From NCBI GenBank assembly GCA_030704615.1, contig CM060734.1, positions 10,230,001 to 10,294,000 on the forward strand: a stretch of DNA of 64,000 bases, given 5' to 3'. Shown here piece by piece: positions 33,700-45,021 of this stretch. The translations under genes and the position numbers were made by a program. The notes under the pieces were generated by a model. That model saw only the letters and a list, made by a program, of their open reading frames with translations. It ran no database searches and was not told where the DNA came from. The first letter of the stretch is position 1. Every line of letters starts with the position of its first letter. The DNA is from Takakia lepidozioides (lineage: Eukaryota; Streptophyta; Takakiopsida; Takakiales; Takakiaceae).

Positions 33700-35230
33700 C
33701 TCCAGAATCTTGGCTCATGTTTGATCATGTGAAACGTGTGAAGGGCTGGACAACCATGGCTGCTCATGTGTACGATCCTTCTTACCAAAGAGTTATGACA
33801 ATTGCAGTGTGTGACATGCAATCCGAAGACACTGAGTCTCAAATCCTAATGTAGAAGTCCCTTGTGAAAGTCATGAGAAACCATGGTGTCTCAGATCCAA
33901 ACTTTCATGGATTTATGGCCGATAGCGCGCAGGCAAATTGGAATGCAGTCCGGTCTGTTTTGGAAGTGGTGATCCGAAAATACCCATGATGGGCAGGGAG
34001 CGCACTTGCCTGTTCCATTGGACGCAGTCCCTCCGAAGGCACACCAAGAGTTGCATAAAACCAGAGTTGCAGGAGGAACACATGAGACTCTGTCGGTTGT
34101 ATAAAGATGCGACAAGCAAGATCGAAGGAAACTCCTTATACCAAACTATAAGGGCATGGTGGTACTCCTCCGTTGCAGCAAGTCAGGATGGCCTCAAAGA
34201 ACTTGACGAATGGATGGGATTCTGGCACTTCAGATACAAACAGTGGGGAGAGTTCATGACAAGAGTAAGGTCCCTTCTTAATTTCCGAGGCTTGCATAAG
34301 TTCAATTCACGCTATTACCCCTGTTGACGTGTCTTTCTTCAATGCTATTAGCTTTTGAAGTACAATAATTAATGGAAAGAATATTGTGTGCAAAATATGT
34401 CTCTGGAGGACATAACGGATATGCCTTCCTATAATCTATCCGAGACTATGCATAGTGTGTGGAATGCGCAATCCGGCAAGAACGGACGGGACCTGTACGT
34501 TGCCACTTCGGATGACATGGTCCGAGCGCTTTCGCAACAGACACGGTACCGAGATTTCCTTCGTGGACGCGGTTCTGGTAAGGGGCCAGACAGGGCGGAG
34601 TTGCAGTTGAGGGCTGCAAACAGATGCAAGGATCCTGCTAGAATGACAAAGGTTGTAAACGAATGCACAATGGGAACACCTTTGCAATCAAGACATCCTC
34701 ATCTGGAAGGTGAGGAGAGATTCGGTTCATGCAAGCGCAAACTGGACACCCCTCCGGGATCGGACGGTGATTCACATTGACATGATAGGGATAACTTTTT
34801 GGTGCCACGTGTGCCCGTGCCACCCACTTTTGTGCACACAACATCCTTTGTGGGTGAATCTTCCTCGACAGAGTTCACGGAGTCCACAACTACAACTACA
34901 CGGGGGCAAACCTGCTGCCCATCCAGGAGTCTGATTGTGCAGACGCGTTGTGGCACATAGAACAAACTCCGCAAGGCTCAAAGGTGAAATGTTCCGCTAT
35001 CAGGGGTACGAGGTGACAGTTTCCAATTTCCCAGATTGCACTTGCCCAGACTTCAAAAACACAATCTCCAGTTCTCTAGGAAAGAGAGACAAATCATGCA
35101 AACATTTGTACTACATGTACATTCAGAGGATGTTTTGTGATCCAAAAACAGACACATACATTCACCAATGTACGATAGGGCCTGTTGATGTTATGACACT
35201 ACTTGAGCGAGATAGTACTGCACGAGTTTG
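33700..35230 (+). pseudogene. MULE-like transposase relic with SWIM zinc finger
   Basis: Coding pieces in order: WLMFDHVKRVKGWTTMAAHV, MTIAVCDMQSEDTESQ, a TAG, then FHGFMADSAQANWNAVRSV. A frame change near 33950 leads to FGSGDPKIPMMGRERTCLFH, then WAFWHFRYKQWGEF-type sequence to 34320. A separate frame at 34388-34780 follows. Finally comes a SWIM finger at about 35026-35110: CTCPDF...SCKHLYYMY (C-x-C...C-x-H). A MULE transposase core plus SWIM is the usual layout of Mutator-type transposases and derived FHY3/FAR1-like proteins. Several stops and shifts make it a pseudogene. No TIRs were located. Confidence 0.6.
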
Positions 35231-35958
35231 AGATGTTCTCGGGCATGACCTTGCAAAGCCTGGGCTGTTTTTCTGTGACGTCCGGTGACAGATGACAAAG
35301 TCGCCTTTATATGGAAAAAACTTCATGCTGTTTGATGGCAGCACTTTCTTGACTGAGAAGCCATCTCCTACCCCACGTCATGATCAATTGAATGACAATG
35401 CTTTGTATACTTTCTACACTTTCTACACTTTCCAATTTCGACCGTGCTTTCTGAATATACCCCAGTCTTACATGGACCTTCATTACTGGCATTGTTTATA
35501 CGACATGTATACTGTTTCGAACAAAAGGTATGTGAGGGAAATTCATACAACTTCAAAGCAGTGGAGGATGGCCTACTTCATTCAACATCGTTCAAGTTCT
35601 TTCACCCCAAATGTCATTGCTATCATCCATTGTATATTCATCCGTATTTTGACGTCCCTCATCCATCCAACATTCATCCCATATTCATCCTACATTTATC
35701 CATTCCACATACCCATTCATCCGTACAGATTTCGTCTCGCACTACTCTCAAATTTCCATTCGTGTCTTGCGTATGTTGCCCCCCCTAAACCGTAAACGTT
35801 GTCCCCACAACAATAGGTTTTGCTTTTCCCACGGCTATAGGCTCCACTTTCATTCTATGCTCACGCTTAAGAAATGTGCTCACACTTAGGAAATCTGCTC
35901 ACGCTTAACGAAGTCTGCTCACGCTTAGTCCGCTAAGCGTGAGCGCGCTTACACGCTA
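35231..35958. other. No gene; ATTCATCC-rich and TGCTCACGCTTA repeats
   Basis: Short CATCCATT-type repeats at about 35630-35735 and four TGCTCAC(A/G)CTTA copies with an inverted partner (TAAGCGTGAGCGCG) at about 35860-35950. I find no coding signal. Confidence 0.4.
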
Positions 35959-35959
35959 G

Positions 35960-36735
35960 CTTCCCTCTTTCATATTTTGTTTGGAATGGTAATACATGGC
36001 GTGGTTGGCTAGTATGTAGAATGCATGCTAGCTTACAAAGGTAGGAAGAGGTAAATTGGACAAGTCGTGTGTTTGCGTAGTGCTGAAATCGGGTGACTCC
36101 CATCTAAGGGGCAAATAAACTTGCATCTTCTTTAGGAGTTCATGTGCTAGTGCGCACTTGGCGCGTGCGTGTACTATAACTGTGCTACCGAAGGGGGTTG
36201 CCTTGTAGTGCATGCTAACGCGGAAGCTACATGCTTCTATTCACGTAGTATAATCGTGTAACCTCGGGACGAAGCCTTAGTGCGGCTTTGGCGTGTTCCC
36301 GTACCTCAGGCAGCATCTCAAAGCGGGCCCAATTGTAGTGGTTGGGGCGCACATTTGGTTCAAGGTTATCGTCCTAGTCAAAAGGGGTTCAAGGCAAACC
36401 TTTGTTCAAGGTGATGCCAAAGCGGCATCAAGAGTGGTCACAAGCAATGTTGTTGTAGTAAGGCGATTCAATCCTCGGGGAGGATCGTACCTTGGCCATG
36501 AAGAGAGCCAAGAAGAGTGCACTGGGTGGAGCTTGGGCTCCACCCTTGGCCGTGACTTGGAGGAAGTCAGCCAAACTAGCTGGTGGGGAGTAGAGTCAAG
36601 TGGGGGTTTGGTTCTTTGCTATGGGACGCCATGGTACAGAAACAAACTCCTTGATGTGGGACACCACAGACTTGGATATTAGTTTCCACAAAAAAGGACA
36701 AGTTGATGAGGACATTGACTCCTCGTTGGCAGGGG
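35960..36735 (+). mobile_element. Relic of a Ty3 element: 3' untranslated region only
   Basis: Collinear with 27785-28564 of element 1, with scattered substitutions: TTGGAATGGTAATACATGGC at the start, GAAATCGGGTGACTCCCATC, CTCGGGGAGGATCGTACCTT, and GGCAGGGGTGTG at the end. No pol precedes it. The sequence after the purine tract does not match element 1's LTR. Confidence 0.75.
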
Positions 36736-36984
36736 TGTGCCTGTACACACGAAGCGTCGCGCTACTATCGGAGAGGCACAAACCGCAAGCCAGCACCACA
36801 CAATGTGTAGAAGGAAAGACGAAAGACGTCAAAGAAGAAAGATGAAAGACGTGACGCGTCCAACGTAACGGCTCACTGCAAAAAGTGACTGCACCCCATG
36901 TGCAGAAGGCGCCATGCAGGCCATACACGCAGCAACGGTCTATTCGATGAGCAAGATCTAATGTCCCGGCAACGCAATAATTAC

Positions 36985-37480
36985 CGCCGTCAGGGTCTGC
37001 CGTACTGGTTTGCCCTAAGTCTCCGCCAGTCCGGTCTGCCGTCGGGGTATGCCCGTATAGTCTGTCATACTTGTCTGCCCTTCTGGTCTACTTTTCTGAT
37101 CTGCTCTTCTGGTACGTTGGACCCAGCCGCAATAGTTGCCACTGTCAGGGTCTGCCGTACTGGTCTGCCGTAAGTCTCCGCCAGTCCGGTCTGCCGTCGG
37201 GGTCTGCCCGTATAGTCTGTCATAATGGTCTGCTCTTCTGGTCTGCATTTTGGTCTACTCTTCTGGTCTGGCATGGTGGCATGGTCTGCCCCTTCTGCTC
37301 AGCCCTCTGGTCTATCGAAGTGCTCTGTCGAAATGGTCTGCTGTTCTGGTGTGCCCTATTGGTCTGCCATAGTGGTCTGCTGTTCTGGTGTGCCCTTCTG
37401 GTGTGCCATAGTGGTATGCTATTATGGAATGCTCTTCTGGCCTGCCCCATGCTGGCACTCTTTTCGTGTACTTTGTGCAT
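36985..37480 (+). repeat. 155-bp direct duplication and TTCTGGTCTGC short repeats
   Basis: CAGGGTCTGCCGTACTGGT starts at 36991 and again at 37146, each followed by AAGTCTCCGCCAGTCCGGTC and GCCCGTATAGTCTGTCAT. From 37080 to 37450 there are many TTCTGGT(C/G)TGCC units. The long open frames through here come from the repeat and are not evidence of a gene. Confidence 0.6.
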
Positions 37481-37489
37481 TCATGATCT

Positions 37490-39330
37490 GTCGGCGGGGT
37501 CACTAAGAAAGGTCCATCCATTTGACCATTTGAATGGTCTCCCCGACCGGTCTGTCAATCGGGTCGCTTTCAGGCATCCATCTAGAAGGTCCACTAGTTG
37601 GATGCGCAACAAATTTCGCCGGACATTCCCACTGGCAAGGTCCACATGCTGGGTCCACCTGCAAACAACATTGAAGACACACAACTCGGGAGCAAATCTG
37701 AATTTTATATAGCCAACTATGCACATATGCTTCCGCCATTTTTGCAATGTTGTTCTACACATGGTATATGGAGGACTCGCCTCAAAGAAGACAATGATAC
37801 AAGGGAAAGAACGATTCACAATTGCTGTCCACTAAAATGACTCGCTGAATACTTCCGATTGTTAGTAAAGAGCTACATACTTCCAACCATTTTCACTTCC
37901 ATTCAAGTCTGCACTGTAAACTCAACGTAAACACGGACCTCTTCCGCGCCCTCATACAGTCCCATGTATAGGCGAACAACAAAGCAAAAGAAAGTAGAAG
38001 CATATGAACGAAGGAGGCTGTGGCTTGAAACGATGGACTCCGACGTTGTCCTAGAAGTCCACAACTCCTTCGCGCTGAGTCATGCTCCAGGATTCTTCAC
38101 AACCGCGCTTACAACATTGCAAGAATCTGTTGGGTCCAAACAACAAACAACAAACAACAAACAACAAAAGGCAGGGAAGACAAAACGAGGAACGAGGGAA
38201 GACAATGAACGAGGGAAGACGAAAGAGGAGGAAACAGAAAAAGAGCAAAGGGGTCCTAGGAGCCGATCGGCGGCTGCGATGTGATGCCCTAAATCCGGAT
38301 GGTCTGGATAAAAACGGGGTTGGACGGGCAGATGCGCGCCACATCTGCTCGGGTCTACTCGGATGTGCAGGTTCAGTATGGTCTGTCGCAGCGAGAAGGG
38401 TGGACCCAGCCGCAGGCGTGGGGGGTGACTGAGCAGCTGCGCGCCATGGGTGCTGCGGGCCTGGCGACCGCTCTGCGCGGCTGGTCGGTGGGGAGGTGGG
38501 TGGAGGCGACCCCGCGTCCGTGCGCTGCCTGGCCCACACTGTGAGACTTAAAGACCCAATTAATCTAAAATGAGAGGCGTTTCGAACCAAACCAGTTTTT
38601 TTGTTTTGTTTAGGATTCACACATGGAGGGACAAGTTGTAATTTTAGGGTTGAAGGGATAGGGAGTAGGACTTCTTTATTGCATCTATCAAGCCATGAAG
38701 CCCTCTCAACCGGAAGTGGGTGAGGGAAAGGTCCCTAATCCCTATGCAGTGGAGTGACGAGTTTTGAACCCAACATCACATGCACCCAAGGTGACGGAAC
38801 TGGGTTTTTTGGGTTTTTTAGGGTGTGTGATTCCCTTGCCTGCCTCCTCTGCCCATGACGATGCCCTTTGAGGCCCGCGCACATGCACCTTTGCTCATTC
38901 CCATTCGCCTGGTGAGCGAATTACCCCTTGGCGGGCCCCACGTCAAGGAAGGGCCATACCGGGCAGATGCAGCAAACGGTTGGTAGGCCCCGTCGTGTTT
39001 TTCTTTTTGGAGTTGGTTTTTACCGAAGCACGGTGCTTGCCCTTACATGCTCAAGTGCTTGCCACTACATGCTCAGGTGTTTGTTTAACAAAACCAACCA
39101 CAGGAAAATGGACCGAGCTTTCATGGGGAGGGTTTTGCTAGTTTTTGTGTGCTTGAAGAGCTTGCACATTTTTTGCACATTGTGAGGAGAGGAAGAAGAA
39201 GACCCTTCAACTCCCTCTAAGAGATAACCCAAGAAAGAGCTGGGAAGAGAATCTTCCATGTTTTCTCTACTATAGAGAAAGCATACACTTAAAAAATCAA
39301 AACCCTATGGAGTACAGTACGGCAGGTAGC
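37490..39330. other. No recognised gene; microsatellite and possible SINE
   Basis: Contains a CAAACAA microsatellite (38138-38167) and a GAGGGAAGAC repeat (38190-38225). An unassigned open frame lies at 38299-38544. A minus-strand sequence at about 38690-38795 has a B-box-like GGGTTCAAAAC and could be an old SINE. No domain was identified. Confidence 0.35.
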
Positions 39331-39334
39331 CGCC

Positions 39335-40820
39335 GCATATCCGTAATCTAGGATTAGCCTCAAGAGAGGCTTGTCCCTACAGGAAGCCACTCATTAATGG
39401 CTATAATGAAGCCTTCTGCCATTTAATGCAGTCAACCAGCCCCGCTATCGGCCCATATGCCCTTTCCTCGCCAAGCCCCCTTGCTCGCCATACTCCTGAC
39501 CATACATGCGCCCTACCATGCTCTATGAGCCCTCCCCCATGCTCCATGCCAGGCCCCATGCTGCATGCTCCATAGCATGTTTGTTATACATGGATGAATT
39601 AAGGGATGAATGAGGTTAGGATCTTTTAGGGCGGCGGCTGGTTGAGGGTTTTGTTTGTTTGTTTGGGGCTTAGTGAGTTCTTTGCAAACTAAGGAAACCT
39701 TGAATGTGCTTCCTCCAAACATATTAAGGTATACCATCATGTTAGGGAAACCTCGATCGCAATTTCCTCTAGACATATCTTATATCACCAAAGTGATATG
39801 CCAGGGAAACCTCGACCGCGGTCTCCTCTAAACATGTCTTGTATCACTTAAGTGATATGCCAGGGAAACCTCAACCTCGGTTTCCTCGAAGCTCTTGAAC
39901 GCCCTGCACCACATCAAAGTGTTTAGTGATCCACAAGCTCACCTCACTAATCTAATCTACTCATAACCGCGTTCACTAATCCACTCACTAATCCATAGAA
40001 CCCCGCTGTTTGCTTTGAGAGCCAAGATAAGCAATGTTTAAATAGTCGTGACCCTAACGAGCCTAAACCCACCCCTAACCTCATCCATTTTAGACTCATC
40101 CCACTAAAATCATCTATGGATAACAAATATGACCATGGAGCATGCGGCATGGGGCCTCGCATGGAGCATGGCAGGGCAGCATGCATGGCGAGGAGTGGGT
40201 TTGGCTATCAAGGGGCATGGCGAGGAAATGGCAGGTGGCCCGGGCCGGCTCAGAATTTTGTGTGGCCTCGTCGTTATGAGGCTGGTCAGACGACCGTCAG
40301 GCTGTCTCATTAATATAGGAGCGAACTACCTTCATACGTCAAGGACTTAGAATTTTTTGGCATATGAATTTTACAACTACCTCCATGCAGGTAGTTTTAG
40401 GATTTTCTACATGAAGGTAGTTGCAAAACCAAGCTGAACTACCTGCATGAGAGTAGTTGCATACCACCCGAGGAGGTAGTTACCAGTAAGCGCCAACCAC
40501 CGGAACTACCGTTTTAGGAATGGAACCCAAGCCCTCCATCGCCAAATCGCCATCGACCTACCAACCAGACCACAACCTCCGCCCTGCCAAGTTTTTCGAT
40601 ATATAAGAGAAACAGGGGAATAGGGATCCTTTTAATGTAGCGGGGCCGCTGTCAGGTCCTGTCCCCTCTGCAACCCTGCGGCCTCATTACGACGAGGCCA
40701 CACAAAATTCTGAGGCCCGGGGGCCTGCCTCTTGGCATTAATGACAAAGCCCATTAATGTGCCCTGCCTTGTAGGGACAAGGCCTCTCTTTAGGCTAATC
40801 CTAGATTACAAATATCCTGA
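39335..40820. mobile_element. Foldback-like structure with long nested inverted repeats
   Basis: The outer arms, about 85 bp, read TAATCTAGGATTAGCCT..AGAGAGGC..TTGTCCCTACA (39352 onward, and inverted ending near 40808). A second inverted pair is about 39440-39620 against 40090-40225 (CATGCTCCATG-rich, TTTGTTAT). A third pair, about 53 bp, is 40231-40283 against 40673-40725 (CTCAGAATTTTGTGTGGCCT). The right arm is therefore split by roughly 390 bp. No transposase was found. The loop holds three CAGGGAAACCTCGACC-type repeats (39740-39890). Confidence 0.6.
40480..40590 (-). mobile_element. Possible tRNA-derived SINE fragment
   Basis: The minus strand has an A-box-like GTGGTCTGGTTGGTAGG and, about 40 bases on, a B-box-like GGGTTCCATTCC. 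It lies inside the segment that splits the foldback arm, next to AACTACCT(C/G)CATG repeats. It is a weak call. Confidence 0.35.
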
Positions 40821-40904
40821 GGCGTCGCAGCCGCAGCAGGTGCGAGACAACGCAGCCCCGTTTTTACTGGGTAAATAAGGATTTCTACTGCGCAAGATGA
40901 AAAA

Positions 40905-41025
40905 AAAAATCACTTTACCCCTGGCGAAGCGAACGTGGGGTTCGCTTCGGGTTCGCTTCCCCACGTTCGCCGCGGTGACACGCCCTGCCAGGGCGAATTC
41001 GCCCCACTGACAGGCGAGTTCGCCA
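40905..41025. repeat. GCGAAC/GTTCGC hairpin cluster
   Basis: Strong inverted repeats, for example CGAACGTGGGG...CCCCACGTTCG, and GGCGAATTCGCC. It lies between the foldback element and the PIG-F gene. No gene is seen. Confidence 0.5.
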
Positions 41026-41145
41026 CTTTTTGCGCTCATGTGCGCGGGCCTTGTGTTGGGCGTTGAGGTTGACGCTGCCCGACTACCCTCAAGGTTGATC
41101 TAGGGCCCATCGCTCACTCTTCGAGTTGGAGAATAAGAAAGCATT

Positions 41146-44100
41146 ATGGCAAGTGATGGGAGTGCCAAGTACGAAGAAAAGGGGCAGAAAGTATGTAGCT
41201 GGATAGCACTGGTGTGTTTGCAGGGGCTGTGTGGTGCAGCTTTGGTGGCAGGCGTGAGGATTGTGCCTTCTATGATGGGCTTGCATCTCATTACCGAGAC
41301 TGTGAAAACCCTACAGATCACTCTGGTGCGACATCTGTCTGTATTCATCCCGGTTTTGTAAAGGTCTTCTATCGCGGGAAGACTTCTTATTGATGAGGAA
41401 GAAGTCAGCGAAGGAATTGGAGGAAGGCCCATGGGATGTTTCAAGAGCTGTATTTCCGTAGACATTTCTGGCTGCATTGAAATGAGGAATGTTTATAAGG
41501 AGCATGTCAGCCTTCTTCCCAGCTTATTACATGCAGCACGAAAAAATAGCTTCAGGACCGCGACTTTACTCGAGGGAAGAAGAACAGTGTGGAAATAGTA
41601 GAAAGATAATTTCATAACCTTCAAATACAATCTTTAGAAAAATGATAAGCAGGGTATTGCAAAACTCTAGGGCGACAAGGCTTCCGAATTACTGGATAAA
41701 CAGCTCCTCTAGCTCTATTGTTGTGGTTCCAAGGAGTGGTTGTATTAAGGAGAGTGACAACCTGGATCCAGATGTTGCCAAATATCGTGCAATAAGAATC
41801 CAGGTGTGCAGTAAGCTGTTTTGAGAATGAGTTTCCTGTGAAGGAGAGCTGTGCATACTGCCCTTTGGGAAGGATGCTGCTGCAAATGCTGGTTGACAAA
41901 GACAAGTCTTTGTCAGCAGAGCTGTAAGCATTGTGCTGGTTAATCACTTCCCACAAGATGGATTTATATATCTGGATGCTCAACAGTTTGGTCACCGGTG
42001 CATTGTGCAGGCTCTTGCTTTACCTGTTTTCCTGGCAACGTATGCCTCCATTGTGATGCTATCCTCCAAGCCTTCTTCAGTGAGTTGCTTTTACTTTCAA
42101 ATTTTGGGTATCATGCAAGATCTCCTGCCCTATTTGAGGATTGTTTCCTCTCTGTGTTTGCAAGCAGCCTTCTCTTTGACTGCTGTGGCCCCCTATGTTT
42201 GTCTGAACTCTGGAGTTGTCATTGGTTGTTAGGGTTTTCAATTCAAATGGTATCTTCGGTTTTGAGGGTTGTCAGCACAGCTTTGCACTCAATCAGTGTT
42301 GTGATGTCATTACCTATGACAGTAAGGGCAAGGGGTTTGGTGGTGCATGGCAGGTCTTGCAGGCTCTTGGAAATGGCCTTCTTAGCCTTCCTGTAGGTTG
42401 TTTCTGCACCTTGCTGTCAGTTTCAGAGTTGTTGTCTCACATATGTCTTTGCTGCATGTGAGATTCTGAGAACATTAGTATAACACAATCAACATCTAAT
42501 ATCTACCAGTCTGGAATCATAAATGACGGCTGATGAATAAATACTCGATAAGCTGTTGTGAAAATGTAAGCAATATTGAATCATTCATGGTTTTTGATGA
42601 TCGGTACAGTCTTCAAGTATATTGAAATTAATGGGGATGTCCAGCTATCGCCATCTTAGATGGAGAGTTCACAGCCATGGGCTTTCTGACTGCACTGGCT
42701 TGCATAACAGCCCAGGGAGGAGAGGTTTTTCTGGCATGTTTTCACACAGGAAGTAGACAGGCCGCTGAAGTTAGGTTTGTGATGAGTGCAGGAGCAGGGC
42801 TGGCAGTGCTTGTAGCATTTGCATTTGGTGCACCAATCTCTCTGCAGTAAGTTGTATCCTATGTCCTTTAACTTCTGGCTTATCCTCTCCCTCTTTCTCT
42901 CTCTTGGTCTATGCTCCCATTAGTTCTTCTGAGATTGTGGAAGCAATTGAACATTTACATGGATATAAAGCCGGTGGACCTGATGGTATTGTCAACGAGC
43001 TTATCAAGCACGGTGGCGATCCCATGATAGAGGCCCTAGTTCTCCTCTTTAACCTTATCTGGAAGACTGAAATGATCCCCTTTCGCTGGCGACAGGGGAT
43101 CATTGTCAATCTATACAAGAAGGGTGACAGAGAAGAACCGGGGAACTACCGTGGCATCACGCTCCTCAATGCTGTTGGCAAGACATTCTGCAGAGTTATA
43201 AGTACTCGTCTCGAGGTTGATCTGGAGTCTAGAGGTTGTTTCCACGAAGGCCAAGCTGGCTTTCGGCGAAACAGGGGCTGTGTGGATCATATCTTCACTC
43301 TAAGCCAGATTATCCAGGGAAGGAAAAAAGAAGGGAAACCCACTTATGTCTTTTTCCTGGATGTCAAAAAGGCTTATGACACAGTGTGGAGAGATGGCCT
43401 ATGGTTCCGCCTCTGGTCTTGTGGGATCAAGGGAAAGATGTGGAGAGTTGTCCACAACTTGTATGCTCACACCAAAAGCTGTGTCACTGTTAACGGACAG
43501 AAGTCCAACTTCTTTGACATAGACCAAGGTGTAGCTCAAGGATGTACTCTCTCCCCTCTGCTCTTCAATGTTTTCATCAATCAACTCCTCGAGGATGTGG
43601 AAAGTGAGGGATTTGGGTTAAGGGTGGGTGATACCACCATACCAGCCCTTATGTTTGCGGATGACTTCGCAGGCATAGGGGAGACTCCAACCAATCTCCA
43701 GGAGTTGATTGCGCAGAGATACTTTGATCTTTGGGGGCTAGAGGCTAATGTCAGCAAATGTGCAGTGGTAGCATTCAACGACAGAGGAGAGGGAGGAAGT
43801 GATCTTAAGTGGCAGTGGGGTAGCCAAGAGATCCCGGTCCTCCCTTCCTACACTTACCTGGGCGTTGAGTTCTCCTCCAATTGTAATTGGAATGCACATA
43901 TCCGGAATGTTGTTCAAACTGGCAAGGGCAAAGCTCTGGGGCTCACTAAATTTTTCCACTGCAGAGGGGTCAACTCTGAGGTTAAGAAAACCATGCTTTG
44001 TCGCGTTATTAGACCTGCCTTGGATTACGGATCTGCTATATGGGTTGATAACTCCAACCAGGCTAAGTCTCTAGAATCCATTCAAGTGGGGGTGCTTAAG

Positions 44101-44976
44101 GAGTGTATGTCAGCATGCTCCAAAACAGCCAATGTGGCTGTTCGGGGTGAGTTTGGCATTCCGTCCTTAAGCTCCCGACAAGATGAATTCGAGGTCAGAT
44201 GGTGGGGTCAGCTGCAACATATGCCCAACACCAGATATCCTAAGTTAATCGACTCTATATCTTGGAAACAGGACCGCCCTGTCAAACAGGCTAAGTCCTG
44301 GCAGAAGAGAGTAGAAGAGATCCTCAAGGACCTGGACCTGGATCCGCAAGTCTTGACCCTGCTGGATAAATCTGACTTAGAGGCTGTAGTGTCCTCAGCC
44401 ATGTCTGTTGCCATGAGATTGTCTGATGAAAATGAAGTTAGGCAGAAAACTTCCCTGAACTTGTTTTCAGTCTGTGACATGGGGGAGGACATCTTGGATG
44501 ACCTCAAGGGTCTAGACTGAAATTTAAACTCAGGGCAGGAAGCCTACCTTTGAACAGCAAACAGAAGCAGAGAGGAAAGGGAGAGTGCAATTGCCCGTTG
44601 TGTGGGCAATCTGAAGACAGTATTCATTTTCTGATACACTGTCCGGGGTTCTCTCACCAAAGAGACGCTCTCTTCAAATCTATTAAGGGAATTGTGCCTG
44701 TACCCCTGTTTACCAACTTTGAAAGTCTCGAGGCTGAGCCAAAAGCCCAGGCCCTCCTGAGGCCTAGTTTTTGGGCAAATCACACACAGCAGATTGATGC
44801 TTGTGTGAAGGGATTTCTAGAGGATATCTGGAAAACCTGGATTAATTCTTTATATGGAGGTAAGTCTTACTACCAACGTCAGCCCCTGACAGAGGTAGGT
44901 TCTGTCCCTTTTGTTCCCGCTCAAACTGGGCGTGGGGTAAATGGCCACAAGGCTACGGCAAACAACGTCTTATGAG

Positions 44977-45021
<45 letters not shown>

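Noticed and set aside
36898-37712. Long open frames with Leu/Ser/Cys-rich translation
   Set aside because: They are produced by the TTCTGGTCTGC repeat and occur on both strands.
41933-42461. Extra PIG-F exons in intron 1
   Set aside because: Frames such as WQVLQALGNGLLSLPVG look hydrophobic, but they did not join in phase to exon 2 and no matching splice pair was found.
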